Assembly: GCA_002914845.1 (NCBI GenBank)
Contig: JXTC01000005.1
Coordinates: 372,001-436,000 of the forward strand
Direction of reading: 5' to 3'
Source of the DNA: Trema orientale
Lineage: Eukaryota; Streptophyta; Magnoliopsida; Rosales; Cannabaceae
Length of the DNA: 64,000 nt
Shown: positions 32,794 to 43,332 of the stretch, piece by piece
How positions within the stretch are numbered: position 1 is the first letter of the stretch
Layout: the number at the start of each line of letters is the position of its first letter
Notes under the pieces: model-generated
The model's input: only the letters and a program-made list of their open reading frames with translations
Told to the model about the DNA's origin: nothing
The model's database searches: none
Position numbers and translations under genes: made by a program

Positions 32794-34531
32794 CATCGTA
32801 TTTTTTATTATTCCATATCTGATAATTTTACTCAGTGTAACTTTGTTTCCGGAGATGCCCAGTTGAGTATTCCAGTTATAGACCTCGGATGCCTTACCGG
32901 AGATTCATGTGCACGAAAGGAAATCGTTGACCGAGTACGAGAAGGATCCGAGAAGGGGGGCTTCTTCCAAATTATCAACCATGGAATCCCAGAGAGAGTC
33001 ATGGAGGAGATGAAAGATGGATTTCGTCGATTTTACGAGCAAGAAACCGAGGTGAAGAAAGCCTTTTATTCCCGAGATTTCACCAAGCCACTGTTCTATA
33101 ACACCAACAATAATTTGTATAGCTCTCCATCAGCGGATTGGAGGGATACGTTCACTTGTCGGATGGCCCCGGATTCTCCAAAACCAGAAGACTTGCCCCT
33201 TGTTTGCAGGTATTTAACAGATCTATGTAACGAACTTCATTTTAATCCACAATTTTCAGATTAAATTCATGTCTAATTTATAAATCTAACTCAGTTAGCT
33301 TATTGTTGTCCTGCTACTTTATGAATCTGTAATACTCTTTAACACTGATAGATGGTTATGAGAGTTGATTACTTGCTGTATTTAATAATTTTCTCTTTTC
33401 GAAGAGTACTAGTAGTACTAATTAAGATAAAAATGAAGCGTGACAGTCAAAAATGTTTTTTTTTTCTTTTTTCCTACTTGAAGAGACATACTTATGGAGT
33501 ACTCAAAGCAAGTAATGAAACTAGGAATTTTGCTGTTTGAGTTGTTTTCTGAGGCTCTGGGGCTGAATCCGAATCACTTGTACGACATGGATTGCGCAGA
33601 GGGACTAAACATTATGTGCCATTGCTATCTGCCGTGCCTGCAGCCAGAATTAACAATGGGAGTAAGCAAGCACGCGGACATTGACTTCCTAACTGTGCTT
33701 CTTCAAGATGACATTGGTGGTCTCCAAGTTCTAATTGATAATGAGTGGATCGACGTATCCCCTCTACCTGGAGCTCTTGTGATAAACATTGGAGATCTTC
33801 TTCAGGCATGTACTTCGTTTACCAGATGTTTGTGTCTTCTTCACGCTTATGTGTTTGTTAATTGTTCTGTTTTTCTTCTTTTATCAAGTTTTAAATGCGA
33901 AAGAGTGTTAGTTTTGTCAACCCGAACTGCTGGAAAGATAACAGACTTCAACTGTCTAGGATTAGATTTCTGTTTAGCACTCTGATAAAAAGAGTTCCGT
34001 GGATCCTGTTTTTGACAGCCTTGTCACAAATTATTGCATCTGAAACTTCTATTAGTCTAAGTCTAGAGCCTATACCGAGAAAAATCCACTGGAATTTCAC
34101 CCTGAAGAATGACTGATGATCTTGTTTTTACAAATTTGATGTTGTAGAACTTTGCCTAGTCCTAGATGTGGTCTTAATCTGTGACTTTATGTACTACTAT
34201 ATTTTCTTTCCTTACCAATAGTTCTCAAGTTACGTATCATATTTTCTTTGTTCTTCACTGTCTTCAGCTCATATCAAATGACAAATTTAAAAGTGTTGAG
34301 CGTAGAGTTCTGGCGAGCCATGTTGGTCCCAGAGTATCCATTGCAAGCTTCTTCTGCACAGGTGTAATGCCAACCTCAAAATTGTATGGACCCATCAAGG
34401 AGTTATTATCCGAGAATAATCCACCAAAGTATAGAGAGACCACAGTCAGAGACTATATTACTTATTTCAGTACAAAGAGCCTTGATGGGAATTCACCCTT
34501 GGATCATTTCAAGCTCGCTAAAACAGAATGA
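32794..34531 (+). pseudogene. 5'-truncated 2-oxoglutarate/Fe(II) dioxygenase, ACC-oxidase-homologue type
   Basis: The exons are about 32,794-33,209, 33,484-33,805 and 34,268-34,531 (stop TGA), giving about 333 residues against a usual 360-370. The DIOX_N region reads SGDAQLSIPVIDLG, EKGGFFQIINHGIPE and SADWRDTFTCRMAPD. The oxygenase core reads [20 protein letters not shown], then [15 protein letters not shown], which holds the HxD metal ligands. The 2OG-binding RxS survives in [10 protein letters not shown]. The distal metal-binding histidine, normally in VEHRVLA, is arginine here (VERRVLA). No start codon exists: coding similarity begins at HRIFYYSISDNFTQ next to the gene X breakpoint, so some 30-40 N-terminal residues are missing. 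Intron 2 has a GC donor (CAG|GCATGT). The enzyme is most likely inactive. Relatives hydroxylate specialised metabolites, but no substrate can be assigned. Confidence 0.85.
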
Positions 34532-34942
34532 TGAAGGTTGAGACTCAAGTGTTACAAAGATGGCTTTTACACTTAATGCTTTGGTGTAGTAATATGATTC
34601 TGTACTTGAAAATATTTGAGTGTTATCATGAATCTAAGAAACTAGTGCAATAGTAGTGGATAAGATATTGTGAACTTGGATCGCAACCAAAAAGTTATGA
34701 AGTGATGATCTATACAAACACCCTTGCTAACTTGGTCTCTATGCAGAATATTTACTATTTGAACTGCTGTAGTATGAATTACAACATTCTTTACTCTGCA
34801 AAGACGTGGTTGTAATATATGGCTAGCTACTAAGTATTAAAAGAAATTAAAAAAAAAAATGTTCTGCTTAGCTCTTATTAGCTATTTGTTTTCGTAACTC
34901 TATATATATATGTATGCTATATATATATGCTATGTTTATTAG

Positions 34943-35035
34943 TAGAGTGGCAAAATGGGCGGGTCGGGTTCCTAGGTAAGGCGGAGCGGGGCGGGCTAAA
35001 AGGGGTCAGTCTGTTCTTGTCCTACTTTAAAAGAA
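34943..35035 (+). mobile_element. Single end of a hAT element
   Basis: TAGAGTGGCAAAATGGGCGG, followed by GC-rich sequence (GGGCGGGCTAAAAGGGG), closely matches the right terminal repeat of the hAT element at 57,082-60,214 (TAGAGGTGGCAAAATGGGCGG, minus strand). No partner end is seen nearby. It is a truncated copy. Confidence 0.7.
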
Positions 35036-35434
35036 AATTAAAAAATTCTAAGAAAATAAGATTATTATATGTATAATTAGTTAAAAATATTAGAAGTTTA
35101 AAAATAAAATTTGTGAAAATAAATAATATGTTATATTTTTTTCTTATTGATAAAAATTTCAAAAATAATTATATAAGCTAAAAGTTTAAAACAAAACCTT
35201 AAGAAAATTCTAAATTATTTAGAATTATTTTTTTGTTGTCTTAAGTTTTTCATTTCAGTTTAGATTATTGATTCTCTATTCTAACTTATTTGTAGTCAGA
35301 AAGACTCAGCGAAGAAGAGTTAGCTTTTCTAGAGGACAGGGATGATCATTGTCGTGCTAATGAACTTTTTGAAGGTCTAAAATTCTATCGGTTTTGACAT
35401 TTATATATAGACATATATATATGGAAGACTTCTC

Positions 35435-35614
35435 AATGGTTACAATTTTTTTGTGACCATGGATGGGTACTTAAAAAAGTAGTGATAGCATTAAATTTTT
35501 TTGGTCAGCATTAAATGTTTTTGGCCAACCACCAAACTAATCACCACCGTAGGATATAGATCTAACGGCTTAAACCATTGTAACCATCCATGGGTAAATA
35601 TTGTTGTAACCATT
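35435..35614. mobile_element. Short inverted-repeat element (MITE-like) 1
   Basis: AATGGTTACAATTTTTTTGT and CCATGGATGGGTA at the left are mirrored by GGATGGTTAC-type sequence and TTGTTGTAACCATT at the right, giving a 180-bp element with inverted ends. No target duplication could be fixed. A related end, CAATGGGTATTTTTATTTTT with GCTCCATGGATGGGTA, occurs at about 63,848-63,885. Confidence 0.55.
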
Positions 35615-35628
35615 TAAACCAATCCAAT

Positions 35629-35803
35629 AGGTTTTTTTTTTTTTTAACCTATGGGTAGGTATTTTTTTTTAGCCGTATAATGAAGTGTATGACAAGACGT
35701 GCATATGCTCTCTGTCTTACTTTTTGCAATAAAAAAATGTGCATGCTAAATTTTCATTAGTCAAATTGATACCTATGCATAGGTTAAAAAAAAAAATACC
35801 TAT
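35629..35803. mobile_element. Short inverted-repeat element (MITE-like) 2
   Basis: TAGGTTTTTTTTTTTTTTTA followed by ACCTATGGGTAGGTATTTTT at the left is mirrored by GATACCTATGCATAGGTTAA with AAAAATACCTATA at the right. It lies directly after element 1. It could also be counted as one compound insertion. Confidence 0.5.
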
Positions 35804-35855
35804 ATATATATGTATATTCATATCTATATAATAATATGATACTTTCTGTTTTCAG

Positions 35856-36267
35856 GGCTTTTATCTTTCTGGAGAATTGAATAGCACAATTTTTGGTGAA
35901 ATTCACCACGTCGGGGATGACCACTCTTAAGTACAGAAGGCTTCCGCATTGGCAATTGAGGATTATAACAAAGATAGATGGGATAAGTAACTATTTTCTA
36001 TTAACTCTTCTATTATATCTTTATGAAAAAGAGAGGAATGGAATGGATTCCTTGACTTTTGAGATTGAATAATACTCTGACTTTATTTATTGTCTATTGC
36101 AGGATCAGAATTTGGCTATAGAATCTATTGTGAGAGCGAATATTAAGCTAGGACATGATGTTGTGTTCTTAACGTTTAAGGCCTCGGACAAGTGCTACTA
36201 TGAAAGCAAAGTGTGTCTTCGGACTGGCTCAGTCCTCATCTTCAGGCCTGCAGTTCACTATAAGTGA
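35856..36267 (+). pseudogene. Gene X 3' exons, probably degenerate (cystatin-like tail)
   Basis: The exon at 35,856 (GFYLSGELNSTIFGEIHHVG) runs in phase with the upstream exons but hits TAA at 35,928-35,930 (DDHS*VQKASALAIEDYNKDR). A later exon, 36,103-36,267, reads LAIESIVRANIKLG, then VVFLTFKASDK and SVLIFRPAVHYK before a TGA. The pattern AIEDYN ... VVKAN ... YYITFKAKD is that of plant cystatin/monellin-fold proteins, so the C-terminus may belong to that fold; this is inference from weak similarity. The donor after RWDK is not consistent with phase-0 splicing. If translated to the first stop, gene X would make 152 residues. Confidence 0.42.
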
Positions 36268-38729
36268 CTGTTTTATATTACTACCTATCAGACATGTAGG
36301 CTTTTTTTTACGTGATTTAGCTTTGATATGAATTTCCGTTTGTAAGAAAACAAGGGAGGAAATTATTAAGATGATATTTATTCATAACATTGTGATTGTG
36401 AAGAGAGTTTCTTGATAAGTAAATCAGCAATTTCTAATTTCAAATAGTTTAATTTCCCTCTCGGCTGAATCCCAATGAATTTTCGGCGGATTTTGCCGTT
36501 TGTTTTTTTTTTTTTTTTTCACATTTTAAGTGACTGAGGACTGAATTTTAGCATGAGGCAAAAACCAATTGTCTGACCATGTAGATTACAACTTATAACT
36601 TGTTTTCTCTTTGTTCACAGCTGGTAAACGCTGAGCCCATAAAACTGCAAAGCCCAATACTTCAAGAAAATAGAGATGGACCCAACTGTCATGAGTATAT
36701 TGTGCCTAATTCAAAATGACTTTTTCTATGAATTTTTCAAAATGAATTTTTTAGAACCCTTTTGAATGCAATTTTTTTAGAACTAATACAATATTATTAA
36801 AATTAATATCAGTTACTAAAATTGTCGCTAATTGTCATTAATATTATGACTACTCTGATGCTTTTACGAGTATGAAATAATCTGTTACAATTGGGGTTTG
36901 GTGAAAAAATTTTATAATATGCTTTGCATATTTATCATCAGATTGTGTGGTTAAAGATTTCAACATGGATGGATATTAAATCCAACTTCTTACAACTTTT
37001 TTTTTTTTTTCCTACCCACTCTTGAGAAGCGATAAAAATAAATTTAATGTTTTAGAACAAGAAACTACTTATGCAACACAACAATACCAAACTGCCCACT
37101 TGCAGATGTCCTTTCCTCTCCCCCTCTTTCTTTTCATCACGACTAGAAGGACCTGTCATGTATCTTCACTGTTTTTAGTCGCAAGAGTAATATTCTCGGC
37201 CAAATAATCTGTTTGTTATGTAGTATAATCTATAAGTAACATTAGATAAACAAAGGCAAGTTTCTTCTCCATAAACTTTGCTCATTCTCTTTCATTTTTT
37301 GTCTTACCAATTTTTATTATTTTTCTTTTTTCCCAGAATCAGTCTTTTTATTGTATCATTGAATAAAAAGAAACATGCATGTTTTAAATAGGTTGGCAGT
37401 TGCACCCGCTAAACCACAATGCCAAATAAGACGAAACAATTATCCAAAAAATGCCTAGCTAAAACCAGAAAACTTGTAATTATTGGAATAAACAATGAAC
37501 GAAAATATAGACACCTTGAGTTGTCTGTTTTCTTTTTCCTTTTTGAAAAACTTAGTTTCAAAACTCCTAGTTTAGTTTTAAATTTTAATCCAGATCATCG
37601 TATTGGGTATTATCTTATATTTGGAGACTAAAACAAGTTTTAGATATATTTAACGAAAAAGAAAAAAGTAAAAAGAAAGAAGGTACTAAGGACAAAAGAA
37701 GTGCATATATTGTTGGTGTGATATACTATAATTTGCCTGAAACCATCAAAGGAACCTAACTCATCCCTAGAAGAATCCCACTAATCAAGAAAATGCCAGT
37801 GTGTTAGACCTTTCTGTTCTTATTTTAGACAATGAACTTCTTTTTAAACCCTTGTTTTACTTGTAACATAATTGAACCCTACAGTTTCAAAGATATAAAA
37901 ACCAGTTTCTGTTTGTTCAGCTAAGCATATCAGAGTTTGTCCCATTCGTGTTTATGAACACTGTATCAAAGCATCTTTAAGCACTCGGTTTTATAAGCAC
38001 ACTTTTCTGACAATTAGAGACTAAATTGTGCTTTTACAGTAAATTAAGTATTTATTAAGACTTTGCTAACACAGCTGCCTTTACTATAATATAATCCTCT
38101 AATTCTCTTAGTCCAAACCCAATTCATTTTATAAAGTGGAAAATTACATAACAAAACAATCATGATTTCACCAAATCATAATCCTTAAACTAAGTTCCAA
38201 ATACCAATTAAAGGACAAAAATCCAAAACCCAACAAAAGAATAAACAAAACACAGAGAATCAGGGCCATGTCTTTATCTTCCATATGGTTTTTTTTCCCC
38301 TTACTCAAATGGGATTTTTCTCTTTTTCTCGTTCTCTTTTGACTGGCCTCAGTCCAAGATACTTCTTTTGTTTCCTCAAGGACAAGGACTTGGATCACAT
38401 GGTGTCACAAACTTTAGCTCCCTCTTAACTTTACTTTTCCATTCAAAAACAAAAAACAAAGCCAAAAAGCACGCAATATGCATTCTCACAAAGATTAAAG
38501 GAGACCCCATTTGGATAACTTATATATCTTTTAATTTATCATTCATATCATCATATATCCTTTTTTACAAAAGGAAATCAAAAACCATCCCAAGAAAAAT
38601 ATCAGAATACCTATGCTGTTAAAGGGACTATTAATATATATGATATTATAACATAAGATCCTACCATCCCAAACTGCCTTTCTTTCCCCCCTAACTCAAA
38701 GAACAATAGCAGTAAGTAGTAGTAGATTT
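36268..38729. other. Intergenic, no gene seen
   Basis: AT-rich sequence with several poly(T) tracts (36,504-36,520; 36,997-37,010). Open frames at 37,022-37,207, 37,419-37,631 and 38,168-38,622 have low-complexity translations and no family signature. The part next to 38,730 is presumably the 3' UTR of the minus-strand gene. Confidence 0.65.
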
Positions 38730-41700
38730 TCAGGCTCTATGTCTACTATTGTTCTTTTCTGCAGCAATGGAGAGAAGCCTTGAGACTCCTTGAGTCCATA
38801 TATCATATTCCCTTTGGCTCTTACACTCGAACTCTACAACACCACGCATAATAGTTTTCAAACCAAAGTAACGCCGGTTCTCGCCTCCCTCTAGCAAGTG
38901 GCGGCCTGGCCAAGCTGGCATATCTTTGATCACCTCCAAAACCACATCTGAAAATCACATAAAAGAAAAATTAGGATTAAAGAAGAAGGCTTTTCTTTTT
39001 TATTTTTTCTTTTCTTTTGTTCTGATTTCTTTTTCTTTTAGCTTTAATCCACTTCAGAACTTTCACAAATCCCCAAATGGAAGAAGACCCACCTCCATTT
39101 CTGCTTCAAAAAATTATTAGTGAAAGACAAAAGCAGTAAAAACTCACTCTTTTTCTTTTTGGTGATGGTCCCAGCAACGTGCTTACTCTTCATCTTCAAC
39201 ATAACCTGCACAAAAAGAAGTTCCCAAAGTGTTTTATTTGAAGCTTTGCTAAAGAAAATGATAAAAGAGAAAATAAAGAAAGAAAGAACCAAATTCCTTC
39301 AATCATACTCTGTCTCTCCTTTTGTCTATGGAAACCTTTACTCCCATTAAGTTCACACCAGTAACTAACAACCCAAAAGTCCCTATTGATGCTCAAATAA
39401 TTGACTAAATTTTTCAAAAACAGTAAAATATATGATCATGAGTTTCACCAGAAAGACCTACCTGGTTCATTCTGTTGATGTAAACAGACACAATTTTCCA
39501 ATGAAGATCACCTGAAATCATCATCAAAAACCAAAGAAAAACAAACTGTGACCAAACCCAACAATACACAGAGAAAAACCAACTTATGCAAATTCTGTTT
39601 TTAGGAAATTTACATACAATTATTGAAAATTAAGAAATACCCACATCTTAAATTTCATTATATAATACAAATACAAGAAAAGTAACTAAAAAGTCAGAGA
39701 TTAAAATAAAATTACCTTTGCGGGTTCGTTTGAGAAGCTCACAGCCTCTGGCCAATAATTCTTTACTGCATATGCCAAGGAAGTTTTCCTCGGGGACAAG
39801 CTCACCGCTGAAACTACTATTCGAATTACCGTTACTACCGATACCACCAACTCCGATCCCTTTCTCCACCGGAATCACCGCCGCTATATTCCACACTTCC
39901 TTCAATGCCCTCGCCTTCAACGTTGCCGCGCCCCTCAAAGCTGCAAACCAGAAGGACATTTCAGTCATTAGAAAAAAAAATAGGCATTGAATTCCAAAGA
40001 TGCCCAGATAAAGAACTCGAATTTACGATTCCTACCAGTCGCAGCGCCGGCGGTTAAGGTCATGATATCGCCGGCGGACCGTACATTCACGGCGGAGCTA
40101 ACAACCGAGGCGAGGTGTTCGCGCTCGGCGCCCATGGCTTCGGCAGCCTCGACGCACTGCGCGGCGACTAAGGTGGCGGCGGAGGCCACGGCCATATCGG
40201 TCTTCGCCATCTGCTCGTCTTTCCCAGCCCCGGACGAGGCTGCGGTGGCCGCAGCAATGGCGGCCACGGCAGCGGCTACTCCGGCGACGGAAATGGCAGC
40301 ATGGAGCTGTGCGTTCTGCGCTCTGGTTTCCTCTTTCTTCTTCTCCCTCCGGTCCTTGAGCCACCTACCCACCGTTTTGCCACCTCCGGTGGTGACTCCG
40401 CCGCCGGCGGGGCCAGTCGCCGGAGCTCTGAATTGGGTATTCAAAGGATTGGTTGAACGATAAAACTGCATAAAGAAAAAACGATTTTTTTCGGGTCATT
40501 GTTGAGTAGGCCCGAAAATGGATATGTAGGATCAAAACAAGAGATTCACATTAGAACCGCACAACAAATATATTAATATATATAATTAAAAATATTGATG
40601 GGTTTGTGGTTATTTAATGGTAGACAAGGCTGAATGTTGTTGAATGGTGCATATGGTTGAGTCGAGTCATTTTTGGGGTCCAGAGGGGCTATTAATAGAA
40701 GCCCAGAGTGAGACGAACATGAACGCAGGTCTCGTGGCAGTGTCGTTGGTTAATAAAACCCAAAACGACAGTAAGGACAAAATTGGAGGTGGTACACGGT
40801 CTAATGGAGCGTTACTAAAACCAGCTCACTGGGTGTGTGGCCATGTGGCTGGAGGAGTGGAGGGAACCAATCTCATGATTTTATACAGTACAGGAAGGAA
40901 GCTACGAAACTGGCTCATTAACACCACCCCAAAAAATAATCGAAATTGAAATTAATTACTTGTTCATAAAGGAAGCAAGTTATTTCCCGGACAACACAAA
41001 ATGGACCGAGACTAATTAGGAAGAAGCTAAAAATTTAAATTTTCACTAATATCAAGCTATATTGGAAAAAGGGGTAGTTCCAGTAATGTTTAAAAAGAAT
41101 ACTTAAGCTTAAGTAAAAGCCCGAAATGGCAACCTTCTTATGCATTGAAGATAGCGAAATAGAAACAACCATATGTGACTCTCTCTCTCCGGGTGTGTGT
41201 CATTAAAGTGGACGTTGGTTAGTGAAAAAGCTAAGATTTATGTTCGACCGCACTCTGAGCGAGACAGAGACTTATTTTGTGTGGCTTTAAAACCCCAAAA
41301 AGAGTAAAAACAATCATCATATTCCGGCCACCGCGCACGGTGGTGCCGAGCAAGTTGAACCCCAAAAAACAACAAAAAGGACTAAAGTGATTAACAGACC
41401 TTGGCATCGTCGATTTCGGAGGGTGAAACTGGCGGACTATCGGTCAAGGAGCCACAACTCTGGGCTCCATTAAGAGGGCCACTACTATGGGAGAGCCTCC
41501 CTGAAGTTCTAGGCGATACCTCCTGCTGCAAAAGAGAACAGAATCGAGTTTGGTTTAACTCATCCATGGAGGAAAGTAAGAACGACCCAGATACGAAAAG
41601 TTGAAAAAGAATCGAGTTTGAAGAAAAATTTGTATAAAAACAGAGAAATGAGTACCCAACCCAGAAGCCAAGAAAGACAAAAACAATAGTAGAATACCCC

Positions 41701-42153
41701 ATTGAGCTTATAAAAGAAGCCAAGTGCCAAGCCAATCAACCTCAGAAAATTAAAAAAATAAGATAAAAAGTGGAAGAAATCCCATTATTTGTCTTCTTCT
41801 TCTTCGTCTTTGGCCAGTTTTTTACTTACCGACTGCGACATTATGCGGTCCATAACCATCTGAGAAGTTTCCGAAGAAGCAAACGAAAAAGGGTTCCCTG
41901 AAACGGTAGCACCTTCCTCTAACTCGCCGGTGATGTCCTCCGGTATAGCTCCGGCTCCACCGCCGCCGCCGCCGCTCATAGTTTTGGAAAGCACCGTATG
42001 GGGTGGAGCTATGGCTTTGGAGACCTCCAAAGCCGAAACGCTCCACGAGCGCGAGAGGAACTCCATCGGCTCGCGTGGAGTCTCCGGTGGCCGGAACAAG
42101 GCGGAGTTGTGAACCGGGTCGGGTCGCCACCTGTCGGTAGTGGTCTTTTCCAT
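38730..42153 (-). CDS. VAN3-binding protein / FORKED-like (DUF828 + PH domain)
   Basis: Seven exons join cleanly: 42,153-41,830, 41,525-41,400, 40,465-40,036, 39,940-39,716, 39,511-39,462, 39,205-39,148 and 38,947-38,730. They total 981 bp, 326 residues, all with GT-AG introns and consistent phases. DUF828 begins at [20 protein letters not shown] (about residues 27-46). It includes the alanine-rich helix [20 protein letters not shown] and [20 protein letters not shown]. The C-terminal PH-like domain runs from [17 protein letters not shown] to [20 protein letters not shown]. Family members bind phosphoinositides and the ARF-GAP VAN3/SCARFACE at the trans-Golgi/plasma membrane and act in PIN-dependent vein patterning. 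It is somewhat shorter than the 400-480 residues of many relatives. No defect is visible. Confidence 0.9.
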
Positions 42154-42290
42154 TACAAGTCGTTCTTTTTTTTTTTTCTTTGGGTACGGTAAGAAAACTG
42201 GTTCTAAGGTTTTGGGGTTGGGGGAGGAGGGGAGGGGTGGTGCGCAGGTTAAGTGAGGTCCCTAGAGCTGTGAACGGTGAAGCTTGGCGC

Positions 42291-42296
42291 TTTATA
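42291..42296 (-). promoter_or_regulatory. TATA box of the VAN3-binding-like gene
   Basis: On the minus strand CCCCTATAAAGCGCC lies about 140 bp upstream of the ATG at 42,153, leaving room for a leader of about 110 bp that contains a purine-rich (A/G) run just before the ATG. Confidence 0.55.
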
Positions 42297-42399
42297 GGGG
42301 GGAGGGGGGCGTATGAGACTGACTTTGAGTTGAGTGACCGTAATGTCGTTTTTATTTTTATATTCGAAAAAGAATAAGTGTCGTTTTTAATTTAACGAA

Positions 42400-43329
42400 T
42401 TAATTATTGGTAAAGTTTAGGTCCAACCAATGGTAAAAGTTTGAATAAGAGGAAAATTGAAAATCAAATTCATCTTTGCGGTTTCTTGATTTCTTCACGG
42501 TTGAGTGGTAACTGGTTCATCCTTGTAGGAATTTAGGAGAATAGCGTAATTTTCCATCCCTTTGTATCTTAGAAAACCCTGTAAAAGATAATTTATAATG
42601 TATAATATTTTCTTTTAATTGGTATTAGTAAATGATCTCATCTATTAATTGTAGACTAATGGTTAATATTCATTTATTAGTTTAGAGGTGTTATCTTTTT
42701 TTCCCTTCCTTTTATTCATTATATAATAAATATTTGTTTTATCTTAGTATATCAAGTTGTTTACTTGGTACATTTTCAGATGAAGCAATTTGTGATAATT
42801 GACTCGTTTGGGATAATTTTTACTTCCTGAAGTAAAAGCCACGGAAGATTTTCTTAGAAAAGTTAGTGGGTACATGCTTCATTAAAAAGATCTTCTAATT
42901 AAAAAAAGATCTTCTGACAATTCATTCAAACACCCCCAAATTTAGGCTCCAAAAAATTTTTAGAAGCTATGCCAAACAGCCCATAACTGTTGATAAGATA
43001 TTGGTATAAATGAAAAAAAAAGATGTTGAATACATGTATGGATCCCAAAAAAAAAAAAAAAGTGATATTTATATTTAGAATTGTGATTTCCTAGTAAAAT
43101 CGATTACATAAACTCATAAGAAATACTAAGAAAAACAATTTAGAAAGATCTTAACAAACGAATAGATATTAATTTATTACAAATAGTGGGTTTTTAATGA
43201 GGATAATTTTAGTGTATATTTTCAATAAGTAACTAATTGGGTCATTTAGCTATAATATTTGAATTAGAGACATTTACTAACTTTTGGACCTAACAAATGA
43301 CTGATTTATATGAAATCAAGAGTAATACT
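42400..43329. other. Intergenic, no gene seen
   Basis: AT-rich upstream region of the minus-strand gene. A possible small inverted-repeat element spans about 42,800-42,985: CTCGTTTGGGATAATTTTTA at the left versus CTGTTTGGCATAGCTTCTAA on the minus strand at the right. The ends are too diverged to fix. Confidence 0.6.
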
Positions 43330-43332
43330 TTA

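Larger units (their letters stand above)
35225..35850 (+). repeat. Duplicated segment of gene X, copy 2 (interrupted)
   Basis: It matches 32,476-32,790, beginning ATTTTTTTGTTGTCTTAAG and including a broken copy of the exon SERLSEEELAFL (35,304-35,388; the 3' part is lost after FEGLKFY). It resumes at about 35,808 with TATTCATATCTATATAATAA. Two small inverted-repeat elements interrupt it. The exon copy lacks a usable donor. Confidence 0.8.

Noticed and set aside
39987..40463. 158-codon open frame on the plus strand
   Set aside because: It is the antisense shadow of the alanine-rich third exon of the VAN3-binding-like gene, whose splice phases and domain match are convincing.
42800..42985. Possible MITE with CTCGTTTGGG / CTGTTTGGCA ends
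   Set aside because: The ends are too diverged and no target duplication could be identified.
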